Part shown: positions 1-6,428 of the stretch, piece after piece
Layout: the number at the start of each line of letters is the position of its first letter
Position numbering within the stretch: the stretch's first letter is position 1
From: Gammaproteobacteria bacterium
GTDB taxonomy: Bacteria > Pseudomonadota > Gammaproteobacteria > Chromatiales > Chromatiaceae
DNA: 20,311 nucleotides
NCBI GenBank assembly: GCA_024644505.1
Contig: JAHEHQ010000004.1
Span: forward strand, 1 to 20,311
Direction: 5' to 3'
Notes under the pieces: generated by a model
Database searches by the model: none
Told to the model about the DNA's origin: nothing
What the model saw: the letters and a program-made list of their open reading frames with translations, nothing else
Position numbers and translations under genes: made by a program

Positions 1-185
1 CCATGGATAGATATGACCGGACAAAGCCTTTCAACTTCGATTTTGTTCAATGATTCGTGATTGGCCAAAGGAATTACCAGCCTCGAATTCAAATCTGAAA
101 ATAGAGCGTTCTGTACATCTACAAAATATGGATAAGCATGTTTCGATCTCTTACTCCTATTCTTATAGAGAGTAAACTGCGCCAT
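1..185 (-). CDS. ccdB: CcdB-type toxin, partial (5' end only, runs off the left edge)
   Basis: Reading the minus strand from the ATG at 185 gives 61 codons with no stop before the window edge. The translation begins MAQFTLYKNRSKR and continues with YPYFVDVQNALFSDLNSR, then LVIPLA and CPVISIHG. These line up with the N-terminal half of CcdB (FVDVQS, MVIPLA and YPVVHIG in the F-plasmid protein). CcdB poisons DNA gyrase by binding GyrA in its cleavage complex and is neutralised by CcdA. The C-terminal residues needed for gyrase poisoning lie outside the window, so whether the toxin is active cannot be judged. The start codon overlaps the ccdA stop by one base (TAATG), typical translational coupling of antitoxin then toxin. 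The region is AT-richer than the operons to its right, which fits horizontal acquisition. Family assignment is firm; completeness is unknown. Confidence 0.88.
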   Translation of the reverse strand, partial: MAQFTLYKNRSKRSKHAYPYFVDVQNALFSDLNSRLVIPLANHESLNKIEVERLCPVISIH

Positions 186-430
186 TACAGCTCTCGAAAA
201 CTATCCGAGAACAAACCTTTTTGATCCGCAAGGTGATTTAGAGCCTCCATAGCGTTTTTGTTCCTCTTCAACCACTTTTCTTTCTCAGCATTTCTAATCT
301 CGGTAACCAATGCCTTTTCCAGAGTAGCAGATAGATTGATTTTCATTTTCCGAGCTCTAGAAAGTAAGTCACTATTAACACTAAGATTCGTTGGTTTCTT
401 GACTGCCTTTGAATCAAAAACTTGCGCCAT
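185..430 (-). CDS. ccdA: CcdA-type antitoxin
   Basis: An 81-residue protein starting MAQVFDSKAVKKPTNLSV. The N-terminal half (about residues 12-40, including NLSVNSDLLSRARKMKINLS) fits the ribbon-helix-helix DNA-binding domain of CcdA. The C-terminal half contains EKEKWLKRNKNAMEALN and ends GLFSDSFREL, like the toxin-binding tail of F-plasmid CcdA. Known role: CcdA binds and neutralises CcdB, and the complex represses its own promoter. The start at 430 is preferred over an in-frame ATG at 496 because GAGG lies 8 bases upstream of it, the usual CcdA length is 70-80 residues, and the extension would run through the candidate promoter. The ccdB start overlaps the stop codon. A chromosomal ccdAB pair may stabilise mobile DNA or be a cassette remnant; that role is inference. 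Confidence 0.88.
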   Translation of the reverse strand: MAQVFDSKAVKKPTNLSVNSDLLSRARKMKINLSATLEKALVTEIRNAEKEKWLKRNKNAMEALNHLADQKGLFSDSFREL

Positions 431-457
431 GTTGAAATCCTCGTTATACGCATTTAG

Positions 458-496
458 TGTGCGCATTATTATGCACATACCATAGACATCCAACAA
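458..496 (-). promoter_or_regulatory. Candidate ccdAB promoter with overlapping inverted repeat
   Basis: On the minus strand TTGTTG (496-491) is followed after 17 bases by CATAAT (473-468), a plausible sigma70 promoter ending 37 bases before the ccdA start. An inverted repeat TGTGC (477-473) / GCACA (462-458) overlaps the -10 element. CcdA/CcdB complexes repress their own promoter in known systems, so this could be the operator. The match is by eye only. Confidence 0.35.
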
Positions 497-535
497 GGCG
501 TTGCAGTGACATGCAGCTGAACTTAATCGTTAGAA
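488..535 (-). other. Possible attC-like (integron recombination) sequence upstream of ccdA
   Basis: On the minus strand GTTGGAT (494-488) fits the R' consensus GTTRRRY. TTCTAAC (535-529) nearly fits the R'' consensus RYYYAAC, with a wrong first base. The two can pair over most of their length, and the inner bases are partly complementary (AAG/CTT, TGCA/TGCA) with two extra bases on one side. The span of 48 bp is shorter than a usual attC, and no integrase or second attC is visible. This is weak evidence, kept because ccdAB modules are known from chromosomal integrons. Confidence 0.2.
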
Positions 536-1088
536 GGCTCAAGAAATAGAAAGGGAGAACGGCAGATTGACTACTGGAGCATCGAGCCAGCTCACAAGCC
601 CCTGACAGCCACCTATTATATTGAGTACGGAATAGTCCGGAATAGATGAATCGCAATCGCTAAAGCGTGTCGAAGTGAATATGCCTGGTTATCTCGACAG
701 CCTGAGATTGCTGAAACTATAATTATTTACTAGGGTTACAAGACCGCTGATTGTTATTTAACGTCGATCTGGATCGCGGCAAAGAAAACATTGTTTTTGG
801 GGTATTCACCGGATGATGCCCCCATATTCGACTCTTTTGTTTACTGCGCGGTGACTGCAATTGTAAGGGAGTTTAGGACCTTACGGTTCAGCAACCCGCC
901 TTTGTTACCGAAGGCAGAGCCGGTATGGGTTTTTCCGAACAGGCGGCAGCACTCCCAGAGGTACGATAAAAGCCTGCTGTCCGGGAATACGGTAGCATCC
1001 CGTTGCGAACTGGTGTAGCTTCATTGCACCAATGGTCTGGCCGTATAAGATTGATTCCGATAACACACCAACCGGAGAGATGAGGATT
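536..1088. other. Intergenic stretch without a convincing gene
   Basis: About 550 bp between the ccd module and phnD. Short open frames here (for example 791-1018 plus) start at TTG without a ribosome binding site and encode nothing recognisable. A direct repeat CGGAATAG occurs at 628-635 and 638-645. A small hairpin, CGGGA (982-986) with TCCCG (998-1002), lies about 90 bases before phnD. No PhoB box (tandem TGTCAT-like repeats) was found by eye. The left part is AT-richer than the phn operon, so a boundary of acquired DNA may lie here. Confidence 0.5.
694..723 (+). promoter_or_regulatory. Candidate sigma70 promoter upstream of phnD
   Basis: TCGACA (694-699) is followed after 18 bases by a perfect TATAAT (718-723). 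Transcription would begin near 730 and run about 360 bases before the phnD start, an unusually long leader. Another AT-rich hexamer, TATAAG at 1044-1049, lies closer to phnD but has no good -35 partner. Either could drive the phn operon; neither can be confirmed by eye. Confidence 0.3.
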
Positions 1089-2114
1089 ATGAGAAATAAT
1101 AAAACCTTGTGCTTCACGAAAAACAGTTTAATTAATGGGATAAGCGTGCTTGCTCTCGCTTTGACCTGCAGTGCTGCCGCTTCCGCCGAATGCATGAACC
1201 GGGGCAACCTGGACGCGCGCTACTGTGACGACAATGGAGATCTGGTGGCGGATACACCAACAGACCCCGCCCAATGGCTGGACCCCGATACCCTGATCTT
1301 TTCTTATACTCCCGTTGAGGATCCATCCGTCTACGAAAACGTATTCACCGAGTTCATGGACTATCTGGAGAAAAAGACCGGCAAGCGCGTAAAGTGGTAT
1401 GGAGCCGATTCCTACGCCTCCCAGGTAGAGGCCATGCGTTCCGGTCGCCTGCATATCGCGGGCATCTCCACCGGCCCGACGGTATTCGCGGTCAATCTCG
1501 CCGGCTACGTGCCCTTTGCCATTATGGGCAAGGAAGACGGCCGGTTTGGCTACAAGCTTCAGTTGATAACCCACAAGGATACGGACATCAAAAAGGTATC
1601 TGACCTCAAGGGCCGCAATGTCGCCCATGTCACACCTTCTTCCAACTCCGGCAATCAGGCACCCCGCGCCCTGTTCAAGTCCCAGGGTGTGGTGCCGGAC
1701 GTGGATTACGAGGTGAAATACTCGGGCAAGCACGACAACTCGATCATGGGCGTGGCAAACAAGGACTACGAGGCGGCCCCCGTGGCCTCGAGCGTTCTGG
1801 ACCGGATGGTTGAAAAGGGTGTTGTCGACAGGGGTGACCTGCGTGTTATCTGGGAATCCAAGCTCTTCCCAACCACCTCCTATGGCGTCGTCTACAACCT
1901 GAAGCCGGAGCTGCAGGACAAGATCCGCGACGCATTCCTGACCTTTGACTGGAAAGGCACAGGCCTGGACAAGGAATTCGGAAGCAAGTCCGACCGCTTC
2001 ATCCCCATCACGTTCAAGGAACACTGGACCGATATTCGCACCATTCAGGAAGTGAATGGAACCCTTTACAGCGAAGAGGCACTGCAGGCCCTCAAGGTCA
2101 AAAAGAAGAAATAA
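1089..2114 (+). CDS. phnD: Phosphonate/phosphite-type ABC transporter substrate-binding protein
   Basis: A 341-residue periplasmic binding protein of the PhnD family. It should capture a phosphonate, phosphite or related phosphorus oxyanion and deliver it to PhnE. The first 33 residues look like a Sec signal peptide (basic start, hydrophobic LALALTCSAA, cleavage after ASA). Residues 34-65 form an extra segment with cysteines 35 and 46 and the acidic stretch DDNGDLVAD (47-55). The binding-protein fold then starts at about residue 68 (FSYTPVEDPSVYENVF). SQVEAMRSGRLHIAGISTGPT (111-131), written here in two parts as SQVEAMRSGR and LHIAGISTGPT, is typical of the family, as is VTPSSNSGN (181-189). 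The ATG at 1089 is preferred because GGAG lies 11 bases upstream and the signal peptide begins there; ATGs at 1080 and 1032 are in frame. It is first in the operon and is separated from phnC by a terminator-like hairpin. The exact ligand is unknown; no C-P lyase gene is nearby. Confidence 0.88.
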   Translation: MRNNKTLCFTKNSLINGISVLALALTCSAAASAECMNRGNLDARYCDDNGDLVADTPTDPAQWLDPDTLIFSYTPVEDPSVYENVFTEFMDYLEKKTGKRVKWYGADSYASQVEAMRSGRLHIAGISTGPTVFAVNLAGYVPFAIMGKEDGRFGYKLQLITHKDTDIKKVSDLKGRNVAHVTPSSNSGNQAPRALFKSQGVVPDVDYEVKYSGKHDNSIMGVANKDYEAAPVASSVLDRMVEKGVVDRGDLRVIWESKLFPTTSYGVVYNLKPELQDKIRDAFLTFDWKGTGLDKEFGSKSDRFIPITFKEHWTDIRTIQEVNGTLYSEEALQALKVKKKK

Positions 2115-2136
2115 CAATCATCATCGGTAACCTGGC

Positions 2137-2162
2137 GCCGTCCCTTAAGGGACGGCTTTTTT
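2137..2162 (+). terminator. Intrinsic terminator/attenuator between phnD and phnC
   Basis: A perfect 8-bp stem, GCCGTCCC (2137-2144) and GGGACGGC (2149-2156) with a TTAA loop, is followed directly by six Ts. It begins 22 bases after the phnD stop and ends 18 bases before phnC. It probably terminates part of the transcripts so that PhnD is made in excess over the transporter core; read-through would express phnC-phnE1-phnE2. The structure is seen directly, its leakiness is inferred. Confidence 0.85.
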
Positions 2163-2180
2163 CCATAAAAAGGATTCTGC

Positions 2181-2996
2181 ATGCTGAAAATAGAGGCCTT
2201 GTCAAAGTCGTATACGGCGGGTGTCGCCGCCCTGGACAACGTCAGCTTCGAAGTGGCCGAACCTCAGGTGGTGGCCATCATAGGCCCCTCCGGGGCGGGT
2301 AAAAGCACCCTTATCCGATGCATCAACCGCCTGGTGGAACCCACAGCGGGCAGCGCAATACTCAACGGGGAAAACGTCACCAACCTCAATTCGGCCGGAC
2401 TGAGAAAGGCACGTCGCCGCATGGGGATGATTTTTCAGGAATACAACCTGGTGGAACGCCTTACCGTGATGGAAAACGTGCTTTCGGGCCGGCTGGGTTA
2501 CGTCTCGTTCTGGCAGGCATGGCGCCGCAACTATCCGCCAGAAGATATCTCCAATGCATTCAAACTGCTCGATCGTGTCGGTCTTTCGGGTTTCCAGGAT
2601 CAACGGGCCGACGCCCTGTCCGGCGGTCAGCGTCAGCGGGTGGGTATAGCCCGTGCACTGATGCAGAAGCCGGACCTGTTGCTGGTCGACGAACCGACGG
2701 CGAGCCTCGACCCGAAGACTTCCCGGCAGGTGATGCGCATCCTGGTGGAACTGGCCCACGAACTGAGCACGCCGACCCTGTTGAACATTCACGACGTACC
2801 CCTGGCGAAAAACTTTGCCGACAGGGTGCTCGGCATGCAGGACGGCAAACTCATTTTCGACGGCACCCCGGATGAACTCACGGAAGACGCGCTCACCCTC
2901 ATCTACGGCGAGGAGGACTGGAAACCCGAAGCCAAAGCGGGCAGCCCTGCGGAACAGGAAAACGCGGATTCACCTGAACAGGCGGCAGCCGTTTGA
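2181..2996 (+). CDS. phnC: Phosphonate-type ABC transporter ATP-binding protein
   Basis: A 271-residue ABC ATPase that should energise phosphonate/phosphite import on the cytoplasmic face. Walker A is GPSGAGKST (35-43), the Q-loop glutamine is Q86 in [13 protein letters not shown], the signature is LSGGQ (146-150), Walker B is LLLVDE (166-171) and the switch histidine is H204 in NIHD. All catalytic motifs are intact. [23 protein letters not shown] is diagnostic of PhnC-type ATPases. The last 30 or so residues are rich in Ala, Glu and Pro and probably disordered. AAGGA lies 6 bases before the ATG. The stop TGA overlaps the proposed TTG start of phnE1, implying coupled translation. Confidence 0.93.
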   Translation: MLKIEALSKSYTAGVAALDNVSFEVAEPQVVAIIGPSGAGKSTLIRCINRLVEPTAGSAILNGENVTNLNSAGLRKARRRMGMIFQEYNLVERLTVMENVLSGRLGYVSFWQAWRRNYPPEDISNAFKLLDRVGLSGFQDQRADALSGGQRQRVGIARALMQKPDLLLVDEPTASLDPKTSRQVMRILVELAHELSTPTLLNIHDVPLAKNFADRVLGMQDGKLIFDGTPDELTEDALTLIYGEEDWKPEAKAGSPAEQENADSPEQAAAV

Positions 2997-3793
2997 ATAT
3001 TCCGGCACAACAACTGCGCTGGCGACCGCCGGCAATGATCGAAAACCCGCTGCTCCGCCACGGCCTGCTGGTGCTGGCGGTCATGTATCTGGCCTGGTCT
3101 CTGGGTTCCCTGGAGATCGACTGGTCAAGGACGTCCCAGGGGGCGGAACGCGCCGGCCGCATTTTCAGCCGCATGTTCCCACCGGACTTCAGCCGCTGGA
3201 GCCTGCTGGTGCGCGGGGTGACCGAAAGCGTCGAGATGGCCCTGGCCGCCAGTTTCATCGGCATGATCCTGGCGATACCGGTCGGTCTGTGCGCGGCCTC
3301 AAACATCGCCCCACGTCCCATATATTTGGCCGCCCGGGGCATCCTGGTGCTGACGCGCACCTTTCACGAGGTGATCATCGCCATCCTGTTCGTGAAGATC
3401 TTCGGCTTCGGACCCCTGGCGGGTGTACTGACGCTGGTGGTCGCGTCCGTCAGTTTTATCGGCAAGATGCTCGCAGAAGACATCGAGAACATGGGCAGCC
3501 AGCAGATGGAGGCGATCCGCGCAACCGGCGCCAGCTTTCCCAAGGTGCTGATCTACGGGGTCATGCCCCAGATACTGCCCCGCTATCTCGGGGTCTCCAT
3601 CTACCGGCTGGATGCCAATATCCGTCACTCCACCGTGGTGGGCATCGTGGGCGCGGGCGGCATCGGGCAGACGTTGTCCGCAACCTTCTCCCGTTATGAC
3701 TATGATTTCAGTCTCGCCATTCTCTTAACCATCATAGGCCTGGTGTTTCTCGGTGAGTTCTTCAGCAACTGGGTCAGGGGCCGGCTGCGATGA
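2993..3793 (+). CDS. phnE: Phosphonate-type ABC transporter permease 1
   Basis: A 266-residue inner-membrane permease of the PhnE family with about six hydrophobic segments, the first near residues 25-40 ([17 protein letters not shown]). The cytoplasmic EAA loop that contacts the ATPase reads [10 protein letters not shown] followed by [27 protein letters not shown] near the C terminus is typical of the family. The frame begins at a TTG (2993) overlapping the phnC stop (TTGA). An ATG at 3035 (residue 15) is the alternative start but has no better ribosome site. The stop overlaps the next gene by ATGA. Together with the following gene it should form a heterodimeric channel. Confidence 0.88.
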   Translation: MNIPAQQLRWRPPAMIENPLLRHGLLVLAVMYLAWSLGSLEIDWSRTSQGAERAGRIFSRMFPPDFSRWSLLVRGVTESVEMALAASFIGMILAIPVGLCAASNIAPRPIYLAARGILVLTRTFHEVIIAILFVKIFGFGPLAGVLTLVVASVSFIGKMLAEDIENMGSQQMEAIRATGASFPKVLIYGVMPQILPRYLGVSIYRLDANIRHSTVVGIVGAGGIGQTLSATFSRYDYDFSLAILLTIIGLVFLGEFFSNWVRGRLR

Positions 3794-4602
3794 CGGACGG
3801 AACCGCAGAGGCCGGCTATCCCGATATCTGGCGGCGGTTCACGCCCCGGCAGACCCTGGTTCGCTATGTATGGTTTCTGGGGGCGGTCTTCGTCGCCGTA
3901 TGGTCGGTTCGCCATCTCGACATCCCCTGGTTCTACTTCCTCGATGCCCACGTCCAGGCCGCCGATCTCGCGGTGCGCATGATTCCGCCGGACTGGAGCT
4001 ATTTCGACGTCATTGCCCGGCCGCTGATCGAAACCATCCATATCGCTACACTGGGAACCATCGTCACCTTTTTCATCGCCTTTCCCATCGCATTCCTGGC
4101 GGCGCGCAACACCACACCCAACCGGTTGACCTGGTTTATCGGACGTTTCATCCTGGTGGCCTCCCGGTCCGTCAACACCGTGGTCTGGGCGCTGCTGTTC
4201 GTGGCTATCTTCGGGCCCGGGCCGGTGGCCGGGATCTGGGCGGTGGCTTTCAGGTCCATCGGTTTCATGGGCAAGCTCATTGCGGAGGCCATCGAGGAGA
4301 TTGATGAGGGTCCGGTGGAGGCCATCGCATCCACCGGGGCATCCCGGCTCAAGGTTTTACTGGTCGGCGTGCTGCCGCAGGTGTTACCGGTGATATACGG
4401 CACAACCATCTATCGCTGGGATATCAACATCAGGGAATCGACGGTCCTGGGTTTCGTTGGTGCCGGGGGTATCGGCATCCAGTTGTATGCCTCCATCAAT
4501 CAGTTCGCCTGGGATGAGGTCTCGCTGATGCTGCTGGCCATCTTCGGCGTGGTCGTTATCAGTGAGTACGTGTCGGCGATGGTTCGTCAAAAGATCACCT
4601 GA
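3790..4602 (+). CDS. phnE: Phosphonate-type ABC transporter permease 2
   Basis: A 270-residue second PhnE-family permease, paralogous to the gene just upstream. It has the same layout: a membrane helix near residues 25-42 (VWFLGAVFVAVWSVRHL), a periplasmic segment, a core with EAA loop VEAIASTGAS followed by LKVLLVGVLPQVLP, and FVGAGGIGIQL near the end. The ATG overlaps the upstream stop (ATGA), so the two are translationally coupled. Tandem phnE genes are common in phosphonate/phosphite importers. Divergence between the two supports a heterodimer rather than a recent duplication. Confidence 0.9.
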   Translation: MTDGTAEAGYPDIWRRFTPRQTLVRYVWFLGAVFVAVWSVRHLDIPWFYFLDAHVQAADLAVRMIPPDWSYFDVIARPLIETIHIATLGTIVTFFIAFPIAFLAARNTTPNRLTWFIGRFILVASRSVNTVVWALLFVAIFGPGPVAGIWAVAFRSIGFMGKLIAEAIEEIDEGPVEAIASTGASRLKVLLVGVLPQVLPVIYGTTIYRWDINIRESTVLGFVGAGGIGIQLYASINQFAWDEVSLMLLAIFGVVVISEYVSAMVRQKIT

Positions 4603-4622
4603 GCCCTTGCCCCGTCCTGGAT

Positions 4623-5450
4623 ATGAGAGTCTACGATCTGCACACCCATTCAACGGCTTCCGACGGGGTCCTTGCACCCTCGGCCCTGATAGAGCGGGCG
4701 AAAGGGCACGGGGTGGATACACTGGCGCTGACAGACCACGATACGATCGGCGGTATTGCCGAAGCCAGAGAGGCGGCTACCGAGGGGATTCGACTCATCG
4801 CAGGCGTCGAGATATCGGTCAGCTGGCGGGGACATCTGATTCACGTCGTCGGCCTCGGCATAGACGAATCGGACAGCGACCTGATTCTGGGTCTGGAGAG
4901 TCTCAGGGACAGACGTGACGATAGGGCAGAACAGATGGCCATGCGGTTGGAAAAGGCCGGCATTCGCTCGGCATTGGAAGGCGCCAGACGTTATCAGACC
5001 ACGGATATTCTCAGCCGTACCCACTTTGCCCGCTACCTGGTGGAAGTCGGCAAGGTTGATTCTGTGGATGAGGCATTCAAACGGTTCCTCAACGCCGGCA
5101 CCCCGGGACACGTTCCCATGCAGTGGGCCACGTTGCCTGAAACCATCGACTGGATAACCGGTGCCGGGGGAGCAGCGGTCGTGGCGCATCCCGGGCGGTA
5201 CAGGATAGATGAAAACCAGCTCGATCAGTTACTGGAAGACTTTGTCGAGTCCGGCGGCATCGGTATCGAGGTCGTCTGTTCAAACCAGAAACCGGACCAG
5301 ATCGAGCGATTCGCCGGTATCGCGCGGAAGTATGGTTTACAAGCTTCCACAGGATCAGATTTTCACAGCCCGAAATCCAATCGGGAGTTGGGAAGACTGG
5401 CACCCCTGCCCGAGTATGTTATACCTGTCTGGCAAAATCGCGAATGGTAA
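4623..5450 (+). CDS. rnm: PHP-domain phosphoesterase, RNase AM (Rnm/YciV) family
   Basis: A 275-residue PHP-domain metal-dependent phosphoesterase. The metal-site motifs are complete: DLHTHS (D5, H7, H9), LTDHD (D38-D40), GVEIS (E63), H74, SRTHFAR (H134), AHPGR (H189) and GSDFH (D246, H248). Motif order and overall length match the YciV/TrpH family. In E. coli this is RNase AM, a 5'-3' exonuclease that matures rRNA 5' ends, and relatives hydrolyse 3',5'-nucleoside bisphosphates. It starts 20 bp after phnE2 with only a weak ribosome site, so it may be cotranscribed with the phn genes. In enterobacteria the gene sits near yciO, which is absent here. A role in processing an imported phospho-compound is possible but not needed to explain the gene. 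Confidence 0.85.
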   Translation: MRVYDLHTHSTASDGVLAPSALIERAKGHGVDTLALTDHDTIGGIAEAREAATEGIRLIAGVEISVSWRGHLIHVVGLGIDESDSDLILGLESLRDRRDDRAEQMAMRLEKAGIRSALEGARRYQTTDILSRTHFARYLVEVGKVDSVDEAFKRFLNAGTPGHVPMQWATLPETIDWITGAGGAAVVAHPGRYRIDENQLDQLLEDFVESGGIGIEVVCSNQKPDQIERFAGIARKYGLQASTGSDFHSPKSNRELGRLAPLPEYVIPVWQNREW

Positions 5451-5480
5451 TTGTTGGTTCCTCCCATGAAGATTACCTTT

Positions 5481-5541
5481 GTAGGGCCGAATTCATTCGG
5501 ACATCAGCCGGTCAGTATCGGTCGAATGAATTCGACCCTAC
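5481..5541. repeat. Long palindromic repeat between the PHP gene and eamA
   Basis: The left arm (5481-5502, beginning GTAGGGCCGAATTC) and right arm (5521-5541, GTCGAATGAATTC then GACCCTAC) are near-perfect inverted copies of about 21 bp around an 18-bp loop. Each arm contains the self-complementary core GAATTC. The right arm runs into the end of eamA and supplies its TAG stop (5538-5540). It lies between two convergent genes. There is no T-tract, so it is better called a dispersed palindromic repeat (REP/MITE-like) than an intrinsic terminator, though it could block transcripts from both sides. Confidence 0.8.
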
Positions 5542-6428
5542 GTCTCGTGGCGATTAACCAGATATATGCCTGCTGCTACCAATAGCATCGCCAGCAGCAG
5601 GCCGGCTGTCAGAGGCTCATCGAGAATCCACCATCCCGCCAACACACCAAAGAGTGGAGCGAGAAAGCTGAATGAGGCGAGTCTGGCTGCCGGATAATGC
5701 CGGATCAGCCAGAACCAGGCCAGGTAAGTTATCGAAGCGATCCAAACGGTTTGATACAGAAGGCTTGCTGCAGCAACGAACGTCAGTTTGACGATTCCAG
5801 GCTCGTTAAGTGCCAACGAACCCAGCGGCAGGACAACGGCAGATACCGAGAGTTGATACAGCAGAGTTCTGCTCGGGGCAATCCGCGCGAGTGGGCTTGA
5901 CTTGATGAGGACCGTTGTCGCACCCCAGAGAATGGCCGCGGCGACCAGCATGGAATCACCGATCAACATCTGTTGCGAGGGAAACGTAAAGGATTCCCCA
6001 AAGGCAACCAGGATCCCGAGAAATGAAAAAGCCAGGCCCAGGAACTGAATGGTTCCCAGTTTTTCTCCGGGCACGAACAGTTGCATCCCGATCGCCACCA
6101 CAAAAGGGGAAAGATAGAGGAAGATAACGGCGCGGGACGCGTGGGTAAACTCGAGCCCCCAATAGATCAGCATGAATTCAAAAGCGAACAGCAGGCCCGC
6201 GGCGATGCCCCACCACAGGGTTCCGTCTGATACAAACAGGGGTTTTTTGCGCAATACCACCCAGAGCCCGACGAGAACGGTGGCCCCGATTGACCGAAGG
6301 GCGGACTGCATCACGGGTGATATATCGGCTGCCGCGAGCTTGATGGCAACCTGTTGTCCACCCCAGCTTACGCACAGAATCAACAAAGCCGAGATCGCCA
6401 GCCCGTCAAGACGACTTTTAGGTTCCAT
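5538..6428 (-). CDS. EamA-family (DMT superfamily) transporter
   Basis: A 296-residue integral membrane protein with about ten hydrophobic helices in two repeats (roughly residues 10-140 and 150-292), the layout of EamA/RhaT-type drug/metabolite exporters. Recognisable features are LCVSWGGQQVAIK in helix 1, GLEFTHASRAVIFLYLSPF at the end of the first repeat and FLAPLFGVLAGWWILDEPLTAG in the second. Members export amino acids, metabolites or drugs; the substrate cannot be read from sequence. The ATG directly follows the stop of the methyltransferase gene (TAAATG), so the two are probably cotranslated. The final TAG lies within the palindromic repeat, so the natural C terminus may have been changed by its insertion. 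Confidence 0.88.
   Translation of the reverse strand: MEPKSRLDGLAISALLILCVSWGGQQVAIKLAAADISPVMQSALRSIGATVLVGLWVVLRKKPLFVSDGTLWWGIAAGLLFAFEFMLIYWGLEFTHASRAVIFLYLSPFVVAIGMQLFVPGEKLGTIQFLGLAFSFLGILVAFGESFTFPSQQMLIGDSMLVAAAILWGATTVLIKSSPLARIAPSRTLLYQLSVSAVVLPLGSLALNEPGIVKLTFVAAASLLYQTVWIASITYLAWFWLIRHYPAARLASFSFLAPLFGVLAGWWILDEPLTAGLLLAMLLVAAGIYLVNRHET

Noticed and set aside
791..1018. 75-codon open frame on the plus strand upstream of phnD
   Set aside because: It starts at TTG with no ribosome site, has no recognisable motif, and its composition looks like translated intergenic DNA.
1080..1088. Earlier phnD starts (ATG at 1080 or 1032)
   Set aside because: GGAGAG directly abuts the 1080 ATG, leaving no spacing, and the 1032 start adds a polar stretch before the signal peptide; 1089 has better spacing.
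4623..5450. PhnPP-like cyclic phosphate phosphodiesterase for a C-P lyase pathway
   Set aside because: Motif order and length fit the RNase AM/YciV family better, and no C-P lyase genes are present in the window.
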